15,662 bases of DNA, from positions 1-15,662 of the forward strand of contig JAJZEL010000015.1 in assembly GCA_021828575.1 (NCBI GenBank), read 5' to 3'. Below the pieces are notes generated by a model. It had not been told where the DNA came from and searched no databases. It saw only the letters and a program-made list of their open reading frames with translations. Positions 1 through 8,223 of this stretch are shown one piece after another (positions within the stretch are counted from its first letter, which is position 1; every line of letters begins with the position of its first letter). Origin of the DNA: Pseudomonadota bacterium. Its GTDB lineage: Bacteria; Pseudomonadota; Gammaproteobacteria; Burkholderiales; Ferrovaceae. The position numbers were made by a program, and so were the translations under genes.

Positions 1-43
1 CACGCCACCTGCAACCACTCCTCCAGCCACAGGCACTTCCTGA
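1..43 (+). CDS. 3' end of an upstream gene (possibly FmdB-family zinc-ribbon protein), partial
   Basis: The frame that ends in TGA at 41-43 is open to the left edge and reads TPPATTPPATGTS-stop, a low-complexity Thr/Pro/Ala tail. The stop overlaps the start of the DUF502 gene in a TGATG arrangement, as expected for translationally coupled genes of one operon. In many betaproteobacteria a short FmdB-type zinc-ribbon protein with a low-complexity C-terminus precedes DUF502 and aspS, so that identity is plausible. It is inferred from position alone, because no diagnostic residue lies inside the window. Confidence 0.45.
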   Translation, partial: TPPATTPPATGTS

Positions 44-657
44 TGAAACGGTATTTTCTGACCGGGATCGTGGTTCTGATCCCGATGGTCATCACCGTCT
101 GGGTATTGCGCCTCATCGTCAATACCCTTGATGAGTCCCTTTTTCTGTTACCTCCCGCCTGGCGCCCTGAAGCACTGTTCGGGTTTTCCATTCCAGGGTT
201 CGGCGTACTGGTGACCCTGCTGGTCATCCTAGTGACCGGAATGGTTGCCGCCAACCTGCTGGGACGCCGGCTTCTGGAGCTGGGAGAGGAACTCCTCAAG
301 CGAATTCCCGTGGTGAATACCATTTACACGGGCGTCAAACAGGTCAGCGATACGCTATTTTCAAGTTCTGGCCAGGCTTTCCGAAAAGTCCTGTTGATTC
401 GTTATCCTCACAACCAGTGCTGGACGCTGGCTTTCCAGACCGGGTTGCCCGCCGAGGAAATCGCCCGCTACCTGGATGAACCCCACGTGAATGTCTATGT
501 CCCCACCACGCCCAATCCCACTTCCGGATTTTTCCTTCTGGTGCCACAAAGCCAGGTCATCGAGCTGGATATGGGCGTGGATGTTGCCCTGAAGCACATC
601 ATTTCCATGGGCGTCGTTGATCCGACACCAGGGGACAAGACAACATCCACAGAATAA
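43..657 (+). CDS. DUF502 family inner-membrane protein
   Basis: This 204-residue protein has two predicted membrane helices (about residues 4-26 and 51-72) followed by a soluble domain. The DUF502 signatures are visible: RIPVVNTIYTGVKQ at 88-101, VYVPTTPNPTSGFFLLVP at 151-168 and ISMGVV at 187-192. The length is normal for the family, which includes the plant COV (continuous vascular ring) proteins. The biochemical role is unknown; members sit in the cytoplasmic membrane. The ATG at 43 overlaps the preceding stop codon, and aspS follows after a 28-nt gap, so co-transcription with aspS is likely. A tie between this membrane protein and translation is only inferred from the recurring neighbourhood. 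Confidence 0.9.
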   Translation: MKRYFLTGIVVLIPMVITVWVLRLIVNTLDESLFLLPPAWRPEALFGFSIPGFGVLVTLLVILVTGMVAANLLGRRLLELGEELLKRIPVVNTIYTGVKQVSDTLFSSSGQAFRKVLLIRYPHNQCWTLAFQTGLPAEEIARYLDEPHVNVYVPTTPNPTSGFFLLVPQSQVIELDMGVDVALKHIISMGVVDPTPGDKTTSTE

Positions 658-685
658 CTTCACTTATAAAGAGAATCATAGATCC

Positions 686-2449
686 ATGCGTACCGACTAT
701 TGCGGCCTTGTAAACCGCCGCCATCTCGACCAGACCATCACTCTCATGGGATGGGCCCACCGCCGCCGCGACCATGGCGGGGTCATTTTCATTGACTTGC
801 GTGATCGGGAAGGACTGGTCCAGATCGTGTGTGACCCGGACAATCCGGTCACCTTTGCCATTGCCGAAGACGTGCGCAACGAGTTTGTCCTCCGGGTGAC
901 TGGCCGTGTCAGACTTCGTCCCGAAGGCACATTCAATCCCCACCTGCACAGTGGCGAAGTGGAAGTCCTTGCAACCGAAGTGGAAGTCCTCAATCCTTCC
1001 CTGCCTCCACCCTTCATGCTGGATGACGACCATCTTTCCGAACAGGTGCGCCTGGAAAACCGTTTTCTTGATTTGCGTCGCCCTGCCATGCAGAACAATC
1101 TGCGACTTCGTTATCGGGCAGCCATGACTGTGCGCCGGTATCTGGACGACAGGGGATTCATCGACATAGAAACCCCCATGTTGACCCGCTCGACTCCGGA
1201 AGGTGCCCGCGACTATCTGGTGCCAAGTCGCGTACACCACGGCCAATTCTTTGCCTTGCCCCAATCACCACAACTGTTCAAACAACTGTTGATGGTCTCC
1301 GGCTTCGACCGCTACTACCAGATCACCAAATGTTTCCGCGACGAGGACCTGAGAGCCGATCGCCAACCGGAATTCACCCAGGTCGATATTGAAACCTCCT
1401 TCATGTCTGCCGAAGAAATCATGGACATGATGGAAGGCCTGGTGCGCGATCTTTTCACAAAAACCATCGGTGTTGATCTGGATACTCCGTTCCCGCGAAT
1501 GACCTGGGCCGAAGCCATGGCGCGTTTTGGTTCTGACAAACCGGATTTGCGTATCCCTCTGGAGTTCATCGAACTCACGGACCTCATGAAAACCGTGGAA
1601 TTCAAGGTGTTTCGGAGCGCTGCCGACCTTCCTGATGGACGTGTGGCTGCCCTGAGAATCCCTGAAGGAAGCCAATTGACCCGAAAGGAAATAGATGACT
1701 ACACCACTTTCGTGTCTATTTACGGCGCCAGGGGACTGGCCTACATCAAGGTCAATGACCGACTGCAACCCAATGAACAGGGGCTGCAGTCACCCATCGT
1801 GAAATTCATGAATGAAAACACGCTCCAGCAAATCCTGGAACGTACAGGCGCGCAGAATGGTGATCTGATTTTCTTTGGAGCCGACCGCGCCAAGGTGGTC
1901 AATGACGCCCTGGGAGCATTAAGAGTCAAATTGGGGCATGAACGCGGCCTCTCCACAGGCGGATGGAAACCCCTCTGGGTTGTGGATTTCCCCATGTTTG
2001 AATATGACACCGAAGAAAAACGCTGGGTAGCTCTTCATCATCCCTTCACTTCACCCAAGGATGGGCACGAGACCTATCTGGACAGCGATCCTTCCAAGGC
2101 TCTGGCCAAAGCCTACGATGTGGTACTCAATGGTTGGGAAATTGGTGGAGGGTCGGTCCGCATTCACCGCGAGGAAATCCAGTCCAAGGTGTTCCGCGCA
2201 CTGCGCATCGAGGCAGAGGAAGCTGAAGCCAAATTCGGTTTCTTGCTAAAAGCCCTTCAATATGGCGCACCTCCTCACGGCGGTATTGCCTTCGGATTTG
2301 ACAGGCTAACCGCCATGATGACTGGAGCGGACCAGATACGCGATGTCATTGCATTCCCCAAGACCCAGCGAGCCCAATGCCTGCTGACCCAGGCCCCCAG
2401 CCCGGTGGATGAAAAACAATTGCGGGAACTGCACATCAAGGTCCGATGA
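686..2449 (+). CDS. aspS: Aspartyl-tRNA synthetase, probably non-discriminating (Asp/Asn)
   Basis: This 587-residue protein is the class II synthetase that attaches aspartate to tRNA, at bacterial-type length (E. coli about 590). An N-terminal OB-fold anticodon-binding domain (1-105) leads to motif 1 (FLDLRRP, 127-133), motif 2 (FRDED within RYYQITKCFRDEDLRADRQ, 209-227), the bacterial GAD insertion, and motif 3 (GAPPHGGIAFGFDRL, 527-541). I chose the ATG at 686 over an upstream in-frame ATG at 617 because MRTDYCG matches the family N-terminus; a weak AAAGAGA lies upstream. His30 and Gly81 occupy positions that are Leu and Lys in the discriminating E. coli enzyme and resemble the non-discriminating Pseudomonas enzyme. 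The product probably also makes Asp-tRNA-Asn for GatCAB. The stop overlaps the next start (ATGA). Confidence 0.98.
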   Translation: MRTDYCGLVNRRHLDQTITLMGWAHRRRDHGGVIFIDLRDREGLVQIVCDPDNPVTFAIAEDVRNEFVLRVTGRVRLRPEGTFNPHLHSGEVEVLATEVEVLNPSLPPPFMLDDDHLSEQVRLENRFLDLRRPAMQNNLRLRYRAAMTVRRYLDDRGFIDIETPMLTRSTPEGARDYLVPSRVHHGQFFALPQSPQLFKQLLMVSGFDRYYQITKCFRDEDLRADRQPEFTQVDIETSFMSAEEIMDMMEGLVRDLFTKTIGVDLDTPFPRMTWAEAMARFGSDKPDLRIPLEFIELTDLMKTVEFKVFRSAADLPDGRVAALRIPEGSQLTRKEIDDYTTFVSIYGARGLAYIKVNDRLQPNEQGLQSPIVKFMNENTLQQILERTGAQNGDLIFFGADRAKVVNDALGALRVKLGHERGLSTGGWKPLWVVDFPMFEYDTEEKRWVALHHPFTSPKDGHETYLDSDPSKALAKAYDVVLNGWEIGGGSVRIHREEIQSKVFRALRIEAEEAEAKFGFLLKALQYGAPPHGGIAFGFDRLTAMMTGADQIRDVIAFPKTQRAQCLLTQAPSPVDEKQLRELHIKVR

Positions 2450-4134
2450 ATCCTGAGCACCCCGCCGATGCCGAGGCCCTGAATCGCGCAGGTATCCAGG
2501 CAGCAGAGCAGGGTGAACTGGAGTCGGCGGTCCGTTTCTGGCGTGAAGCCCTGGCGCTGGACGAATCCGCTCCATTGCACTTCAACCTTGGGGTCATCCT
2601 GTCGCAACTGAATCGGCCTGAGGAAGCGCTTGCACATTACCGCAAGGCGGTCTCACTGGCCCCGGAAAATGCCCCAGCCTGGACCAACCTGGCGCTCCTT
2701 CTTGAACAACGGGGCAATTTTTCTGAAGCAGAACAGTGTCACCGCAAGGCTCTGGCGGCTGCCCGCCATTCCTCCGACATCCTGTTTCACCTGGCCAATC
2801 ACCTCGTCAACCATGGCGGTCCGACCCGCTTTCAAGAAGCGCGGGAATGTTATCTTGAACTTCTTCGCCAGCACCCTGAACATGCCGGTGCATGGCATAA
2901 CCTGGGTACCCTGCTGTTTGATACCGGTTACATGGCCGCTGCGCAAACTGCTTATACCGCGGCCATCACCCATCAACCAGCCCATCTCATTTCTCGGGTA
3001 AATCTGGGGCAGGTCATGCTGTACCGTGATGATCTGTCAGGCGCGGAAGCCCGGTTTCGTGAAGTTCTCGCCAGTCAACCTGACCATCCCGAGGCCCATC
3101 AAGGCCTGGCCGCCTGTCTAAGCCGCTCGGGACGTGAAGCAGAGGCAGCGTTCCATCGCGATTGCGGATTCATGTCACGCCCCCTGGCGCGATACCCTTC
3201 ATGGAAAGAAGTTTCGGCTATCCCCGTACTTGTGCTTTCCACTGCCCAGGAAGGCAATATTCCGTGGCGTTTCCTGCTGGACAGGCAACATTTTGATTTC
3301 ACCAGCCTGGCCGTCGAATACTGGAATCCCCAGGCCCGTTTGCCTGCGCATGCCCTGATTTTCAATGCCATCGGTGATGCCGACCGCTGCGCTTCCGCCC
3401 TGGAGCAGGCTGCAGAACTGATACGCCAGTCAAATGCAAAAGTCATCAATGATCCGGCTCGCATTCTGAAAACGGGACGCATGATGCAGGCAGCCACATT
3501 GGGACGCCTGCCACACATCAGGGTTGTGCAACCCCAACTTCTGCCACGCCCACAGCTGGTCGACCGGCTGCATGGCCTGGCCTTTCCATTGCTATTGCGA
3601 TCCCCCGGATTCCACGGCGGGCAATTCATGGAACGTGTGGATGAACCCGGCCAATTGCCTGCAGCCATCGACCGGTTGCCCGGCGACACACTGCTTGTCA
3701 TGGAGTATCTGCCTTACCAGAGCGCCGATGGCCTGTTCAGGAAATACCGGGTGATGATGGTGGACGGACAACCCTATCCGGTGCACCTGGCCATTTCAGA
3801 TCATTGGAAAGTCCATTACTTCAGTTCGCTCATGACAGAACGTCCTGATCTGAGGACAGAAGAAAAAAACTTTCTGGATGACCCTGAAAAACACCTGGGG
3901 CATGAAGTGCTGAATACATTGCGACATGCATCCAGGGAAATCGGGCTGGATTATTTCGGACTTGATTTCAACGTCACACCCGAAGGCGAGGTACTGGTAT
4001 TCGAAGCCAATGCCACCATGGTGCTTCAACCTGTTTCGGGAGAGTCCATCTGGGACTACCGGAAGCCTGCGGTTCAACGAGCCATGTCGGCCGTGCAGGC
4101 ACTTTTTATCAGGTGTTGCGGCGACGGGACCTGA
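2446..4134 (+). CDS. TPR protein with C-terminal ATP-grasp-like domain
   Basis: Residues 10-240 of this 562-residue protein form about six tetratricopeptide repeats with typical spacing (for example SAPLHFNLGVILSQLNRPEE at 41-60). Residues 258-345 resemble a pre-ATP-grasp lobe (ALIFNAIGD, VINDP, TGR). Residues 375-556 look ATP-grasp-like: a phosphate-binding strand PLLLRSPGFHGGQF (381-394, Arg where Lys is usual), a hinge LLVMEYLP (417-424), YRVMMVDG (434-441), and metal-binding Asp507, Glu520 and Asn522 in GLDF and FEAN. That predicts ATP-dependent carboxylate-amine ligation with the TPR part recruiting a partner; the substrate is unknown. There is no signal peptide, so it is probably cytoplasmic. 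The ATG overlaps the aspS stop (ATGA) with AAGG five bases upstream, suggesting coupled translation. The 3' end overlaps convergent uvrA by 26 bp. Confidence 0.8.
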   Translation: MNPEHPADAEALNRAGIQAAEQGELESAVRFWREALALDESAPLHFNLGVILSQLNRPEEALAHYRKAVSLAPENAPAWTNLALLLEQRGNFSEAEQCHRKALAAARHSSDILFHLANHLVNHGGPTRFQEARECYLELLRQHPEHAGAWHNLGTLLFDTGYMAAAQTAYTAAITHQPAHLISRVNLGQVMLYRDDLSGAEARFREVLASQPDHPEAHQGLAACLSRSGREAEAAFHRDCGFMSRPLARYPSWKEVSAIPVLVLSTAQEGNIPWRFLLDRQHFDFTSLAVEYWNPQARLPAHALIFNAIGDADRCASALEQAAELIRQSNAKVINDPARILKTGRMMQAATLGRLPHIRVVQPQLLPRPQLVDRLHGLAFPLLLRSPGFHGGQFMERVDEPGQLPAAIDRLPGDTLLVMEYLPYQSADGLFRKYRVMMVDGQPYPVHLAISDHWKVHYFSSLMTERPDLRTEEKNFLDDPEKHLGHEVLNTLRHASREIGLDYFGLDFNVTPEGEVLVFEANATMVLQPVSGESIWDYRKPAVQRAMSAVQALFIRCCGDGT

Positions 4135-6958
4135 CAGGTTTCAGGTGAGTCTTCAGGAACGCGCCGGTAAAACTGTCAGACTGGGTCGCCACCTGTTCCG
4201 GTGTTCCCTGGGCAATGATCCGCCCGCCTCCATCGCCTCCTTCCGGGCCCAGATCCACCACCCAATCCACGGTCTTGATCACGTCAAGGTTATGCTCGAT
4301 CACCACGACCGTATTGCCCTGATCACGCAATCGGTGCAGGACTTTCAGCAGAAGCTCGATATCGTGAAAATGCAATCCTGTGGTGGGCTCATCGAGAATG
4401 AACAGGGTACGGCCCGTATCCCGCCGCGATAACTCCAGGGACAGCTTGACCCTCTGGGCCTCGCCCCCGGACAGCGTAGTGGCAGACTGGCCCAGCGTAA
4501 TGTAACCCAGACCCACATCCAGCAACGTGTTCAAACGACGAACCACCGTTGGTACGGCATTGAAAAACTCCTGAGCCTGCTCCACCGTCATGCGCAGCAC
4601 TTCGTCGATGGTTTTGCCCTTGTATCGAATCTCCAAGGTTTCCCGGTTGTAGCGCTTGCCATGGCATACATCACAGGGCACGTACATGTCCGGCAGAAAG
4701 TGCATTTCCACCCGTATGACACCGTCCCCTTCGCAGGCCTCGCACCGCCCTCCTTTCACGTTGAATGAAAACCGTCCCGGCCCATACCCCCTCTCGCGGG
4801 ATTGCGGGACACCCGCGAACAGCTCTCTGATGGGAGTAAACAGGCCGGTGTAGGTGGCCGGGTTGGAACGCGGTGTTCTGCCAATGGGACTCTGGTCCAC
4901 ATTGACGATCTTGTCGAAATGTTCCAGTCCAGTAATGGAGTCATGGGGAGCCGGTTCCTGTGCACTGCCATGAAGGTGGCGGGCCACGGCAGCCAACAGG
5001 GTATCGTTCACCAGGGTGGATTTGCCCGAACCCGACACTCCCGTCACTCCCACAAGAAGTCCTACCGGCAACCTGAGCTCCACCGAACGCAAATTGTTGC
5101 CTCTGGCACCTGTCAGCACCAGTGTCCGCTCCGGATCGGGCGCATGCCTGTTTTCCGGCACGGGAATGCTTCTACGACCGGAGAGGTACTGCCCGGTCAG
5201 GGACTCGGGATGTTCGCTCACCTCGCGGGGCGTGCCATGGGCCACCACCCGCCCACCCCATTCACCGGCCCCAGGGCCCATGTCCACCACGTAATCAGCC
5301 ATGCGAATGGCGTCTTCGTCATGCTCCACCACGATCACCGAATTGCCCAGATCACGCAAATGCATCAGCGTATCCAGAAGGCGTTGGTTATCCCTTTGAT
5401 GCAGTCCAATGGAAGGCTCATCGAGAACGTACATGACCCCCGTCAATCCCGAACCAATCTGCGAAGCCAGCCGGATCCGCTGGGACTCCCCACCGGACAA
5501 GGTTTCTGCCGAACGGTTCAACTGCAGGTATTCCAATCCCACATTATTGAGAAACTGAAGCCGAAGCACGATTTCGCGCAGGATTTTTTCTGCAATCACC
5601 TGGCGCCGGCCATCCAGTCGCAGATCCTGGCAAAGTGTCAACGCGTTCTTCAGGGGCAGGCTATTCAATTCATGCAGGGTGTGCTCACCCACCCGAACAT
5701 GGCGCGCTTCCCGGCGCAATCTGGACCCGTTGCACTGGGGACAGGCGCTTTCGGTACGCAGGCGCGACAACTCTTCCCGAACCAGCATCGAATCGGATTC
5801 CCGGTAACGACGCTCCAGATTAGGGATCACCCCCTCAAAAACATGTTCCCGAATGGTCATGCGCTGCCCCACCCCAGGATAGTGAAAAATCACTTTTTCC
5901 TTTCCCGAGCCCATGAGAATGACTTTCTGGACCTTGTCAGGAAGCTGGTCAAACGCCGCCTCCACATCAAAACCATAATGGGCGGCCAGATCCTCGATCA
6001 ACTGGAAATAAAACTGATTGCGCCGGTCCCAGCCCTTGATGGCTCCGTTGGACAGGCTCATGTGGGGAAATGCAACCACCCGACGTGGATCAAAAAAACT
6101 GATCGTGCCCAGACCATCGCATTCAGGACAGGCCCCTGCCGGATTATTGAAGGAAAATAATCGGGGCTCCAGCTCATGAAGTGAGTAGTCGCACACAGGG
6201 CAAGCAAACCGGGCTGAAAAAAGATGTTCCTGACCGCTGTCCATCTCCACGGCCAAGGCACGGCCGTCACCATGACGCAATGCGGTTTCAAAAGACTCCG
6301 CCAACCGCTGTTTCATGTCTGGACGAGCTTTCAGACGATCCACCACCAACTCAACAGTGTGCTTGCGTTTTTTGTCGAGCACAGGCAAAGCATCCATGTC
6401 CATGACCTGACCATTGATACGCAACCGCACGAACCCCTGTGCACGAAGGGAGTCAAAAAGCTCTTGCTGCTGGCCCTTGCGCCCTTCCACCAAAGGGGCC
6501 AGTATCATCAGGCGTGTTTCTTCCGGAAGGGCCAGCACGTGATCCACCATCTGGGACACGCTTTGTGCGTCCAACCGAATCCCATGTTCGGGACAATAAG
6601 GAGCACCCACCCGCGCAAACAGCAGGCGAAGGTAATCATGGATTTCAGTGACCGTACCCACGGTTGAGCGCGGATTATGGCCCGCCGCCTTCTGTTCGAT
6701 GGAAATGGCGGGGGACAATCCCTCGATCAGATCCACATCAGGCTTTTCCATCAACTGGAGAAACTGCCTGGCGTAGGCTGACAAGGATTCCACATAGCGA
6801 CGCTGCCCTTCGGCGTAGAGCGTGTCAAACGCCAGGGAAGACTTGCCGGAACCGGACAGCCCCGTCACCACCACCAGACGATGACGCGGCAAATCCAGAT
6901 CAATGTTTTTCAGGTTATGGGTGCGAGCCCCGCGAATGCGTATCCAGTCTTGTGTCAT
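4109..6958 (-). CDS. uvrA: Excinuclease ABC subunit A (UvrA)
   Basis: This 949-residue protein (E. coli 940) is the damage-recognition ATPase of nucleotide excision repair; it loads UvrB at DNA lesions. Two ABC modules are complete. The first has Walker A GLSGSGKS (33-40), a zinc module with C253, C256, C277 and C280, signature LSGGESQRI, and Walker B VLDEPSIGLH. The second has Walker A GVSGSGKS, a zinc finger CEAC...CDVC, signature LSGGEAQRV (829-837) and Walker B ILDEPTTGLH (853-862). It starts at an ATG with no clear Shine-Dalgarno and is divergent from the YajR-like gene. I see no CTGT-N8-ACAG LexA box in the 72 bp upstream, so SOS control is not evident. The C-terminus ends in a basic tail (RSRRRNT). 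No frameshift is seen. Confidence 0.99.
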   Translation of the reverse strand: MTQDWIRIRGARTHNLKNIDLDLPRHRLVVVTGLSGSGKSSLAFDTLYAEGQRRYVESLSAYARQFLQLMEKPDVDLIEGLSPAISIEQKAAGHNPRSTVGTVTEIHDYLRLLFARVGAPYCPEHGIRLDAQSVSQMVDHVLALPEETRLMILAPLVEGRKGQQQELFDSLRAQGFVRLRINGQVMDMDALPVLDKKRKHTVELVVDRLKARPDMKQRLAESFETALRHGDGRALAVEMDSGQEHLFSARFACPVCDYSLHELEPRLFSFNNPAGACPECDGLGTISFFDPRRVVAFPHMSLSNGAIKGWDRRNQFYFQLIEDLAAHYGFDVEAAFDQLPDKVQKVILMGSGKEKVIFHYPGVGQRMTIREHVFEGVIPNLERRYRESDSMLVREELSRLRTESACPQCNGSRLRREARHVRVGEHTLHELNSLPLKNALTLCQDLRLDGRRQVIAEKILREIVLRLQFLNNVGLEYLQLNRSAETLSGGESQRIRLASQIGSGLTGVMYVLDEPSIGLHQRDNQRLLDTLMHLRDLGNSVIVVEHDEDAIRMADYVVDMGPGAGEWGGRVVAHGTPREVSEHPESLTGQYLSGRRSIPVPENRHAPDPERTLVLTGARGNNLRSVELRLPVGLLVGVTGVSGSGKSTLVNDTLLAAVARHLHGSAQEPAPHDSITGLEHFDKIVNVDQSPIGRTPRSNPATYTGLFTPIRELFAGVPQSRERGYGPGRFSFNVKGGRCEACEGDGVIRVEMHFLPDMYVPCDVCHGKRYNRETLEIRYKGKTIDEVLRMTVEQAQEFFNAVPTVVRRLNTLLDVGLGYITLGQSATTLSGGEAQRVKLSLELSRRDTGRTLFILDEPTTGLHFHDIELLLKVLHRLRDQGNTVVVIEHNLDVIKTVDWVVDLGPEGGDGGGRIIAQGTPEQVATQSDSFTGAFLKTHLKPVRSRRRNT

Positions 6959-7030
6959 GGGGCGTTACAATCAGACAAACCGTAACCTGATAATATACGC
7001 TAAGTCCTTCTTTTTTTCTGCAAGATTCTC
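6959..7030. promoter_or_regulatory. Divergent promoter region between uvrA and the MFS gene
   Basis: These 72 bp are the only DNA between two divergent starts, so both promoters should lie here unless they overlap coding sequence. On the plus strand a TTACAA at 6965-6970 and a GATAAT at 6989-6994 (18-bp spacer) form a passable sigma70 pair (3/6 and 5/6 matches). The AT-rich core 6989-6997 also gives a TATTAT-like -10 on the minus strand for uvrA, but without a good -35. An 8-T run lies at 7011-7018. No LexA-type palindrome was found. Assignments are by eye. Confidence 0.4.
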
Positions 7031-8203
7031 ATGAAACCAACCGATAAGATGACTCCACTGGAGATGCGTGCCACTTTGAGCCTGGCCAGCATCTTCGCCC
7101 TTCGAATGCTGGGCATGTTCATCATCTTGCCCGTATTTGCCCTGTACGCCGCCCATTTGCCCGGTGGCGACAACAAGGCACTGATGGGCATGGCTTTAGG
7201 GGCTTACGGGCTAACCCAGGCTTTTCTCCAGATTCCTCTGGGTTGGCTGTCAGACCGCATCGGAAGAAAAACCGTCATTGCTGGAGGCTTGGTGATTTTT
7301 GCTTTGGGCAGCTTTGTGGCTGCCAGTGCAACCAATATCATGTGGATCATCCTGGGACGAGCCATTCAGGGTTCAGGGGCCATTGCCTCTGCCATCGTGG
7401 CCCTGGTGGGCGATCTTACCCGTGAATCACACAGAACCAAGGCCATGGCCTCGATTGGGGTGACCATAGGCCTCACGTTCAGTGCTTCCATGGTATTGGC
7501 CCCCATGCTCTACCCCCTGGTGGGCGTTCCTGGCCTGTTCGCGCTCACAGGCATTTTTTCCCTGCTGGCCATTCTGGTGGTTCTTTTCGTGGTTCCCTCG
7601 CCTGGCACCCAGGCTTCGCCACCGCGAGGCTCGTTGAAACTTGTCCTGAAAACCCCCGAACTTTTGCGGCTGGACTTTGGTATTTTCATCCTGCACGCCA
7701 ACCTCATGGCCACTTTTGTGGTAATCCCCAATGCCCTGGTACATGACGGTTTTCCACAACCGGACCACTGGAAGCTTTACTTGCCCGTGATGGTGGCCTC
7801 CTTCATTCTCATGATTCCCGGCGTGGCCATGTCCCATGGAAAACATCGCAAGGCTGTGCTGCTGGCCTGTGCCGCCACGCTGGTCCTGGCTCAACTGGTC
7901 CTGTTGGCCGGACTAGGCAGCCCCTGGGGCATTGCTATCGCCCTGCTGCTATTTTTCATCACGTTCAATGTACTGGAAGCCAGTTTGCCGTCCATGATCA
8001 CCACTGTGGCCCCCCCTGGAGCCAAGGGAGCAGCCACGGGTGTTTTCAGCAGCAGCCAATTCCTCGGGGTATTTTTTGGCGCCAGCATGGCAGGTTTGCT
8101 ATCCCGTACTTTCGGCCCCCAGGCTGTTCCGATTTTTTCCGCTTCACTGTCTGCCCTGTGGTTTTTTGCCGCCAGGGCCATTCAATTCAAAAAACCTGAC
8201 TAA
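7031..8203 (+). CDS. YajR-like MFS transporter without YAM domain
   Basis: This 390-residue, 12-helix major facilitator protein sits in the cytoplasmic membrane and probably exports small molecules by proton antiport. The N-terminus MTPLEMRATLSLASIFALRM (7-26), then LGMFIILPVF, YGLTQAFLQIPL (59-70) and motif A GWLSDRIGRK (71-80) closely follow E. coli YajR as I recall it, as do GRAIQGSGAIASA and LTRESHRTKAMA. E. coli YajR is about 454 residues and ends in a cytosolic YAM domain; this protein stops right after helix 12 (FAARAIQFKKPD), so that domain is missing. Substrate unknown. There is no strong Shine-Dalgarno before the ATG. The gene is 20 nt upstream of ssb and may be co-transcribed with it; the uvrA/MFS/ssb order recurs in betaproteobacteria. 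Confidence 0.92.
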   Translation: MKPTDKMTPLEMRATLSLASIFALRMLGMFIILPVFALYAAHLPGGDNKALMGMALGAYGLTQAFLQIPLGWLSDRIGRKTVIAGGLVIFALGSFVAASATNIMWIILGRAIQGSGAIASAIVALVGDLTRESHRTKAMASIGVTIGLTFSASMVLAPMLYPLVGVPGLFALTGIFSLLAILVVLFVVPSPGTQASPPRGSLKLVLKTPELLRLDFGIFILHANLMATFVVIPNALVHDGFPQPDHWKLYLPVMVASFILMIPGVAMSHGKHRKAVLLACAATLVLAQLVLLAGLGSPWGIAIALLLFFITFNVLEASLPSMITTVAPPGAKGAATGVFSSSQFLGVFFGASMAGLLSRTFGPQAVPIFSASLSALWFFAARAIQFKKPD

Positions 8204-8210
8204 CATAAAA

Positions 8211-8216
8211 GAGGAG
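8211..8216 (+). promoter_or_regulatory. Strong ribosome binding site of ssb
   Basis: GAGGAG lies seven bases before the ATG at 8224. It is the best Shine-Dalgarno in the window, consistent with high SSB expression, and it fixes the ssb start. Confidence 0.85.
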
Positions 8217-8223
8217 CTGCATC

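Noticed and set aside
617..685. Upstream in-frame ATG (617) as the aspS start
   Set aside because: It would overlap the DUF502 gene by 41 bp and add 23 residues unlike any AspRS; MRTDYCG at 686 is the family N-terminus.
955..990. Direct repeat CGAAGTGGAAGTCCT at 955-969 and 976-990
   Set aside because: It encodes EVEVLATEVEVLN, a normal beta-strand segment of AspRS with a similar pattern in homologues; no mobile or regulatory repeat is implied.
599..1264. A 221-codon minus-strand frame opposite aspS and the end of DUF502
   Set aside because: It mirrors conserved aspS sequence, resembles no protein I know, and lacks a promoter or ribosome site.
4129..4145. Inverted repeats ACCTGACAGGT and CCTGA-CAGGTT-TCAGG as a bidirectional terminator
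   Set aside because: Stems are only 5 bp, and no T run follows on either strand.
4802..6160. A 452-codon open frame on the plus strand inside uvrA
   Set aside because: It is entirely antisense to a full, well-conserved uvrA; its translation is rich in His, Gln and Arg with no recognisable domain, typical of a shadow frame in GC-biased coding DNA.
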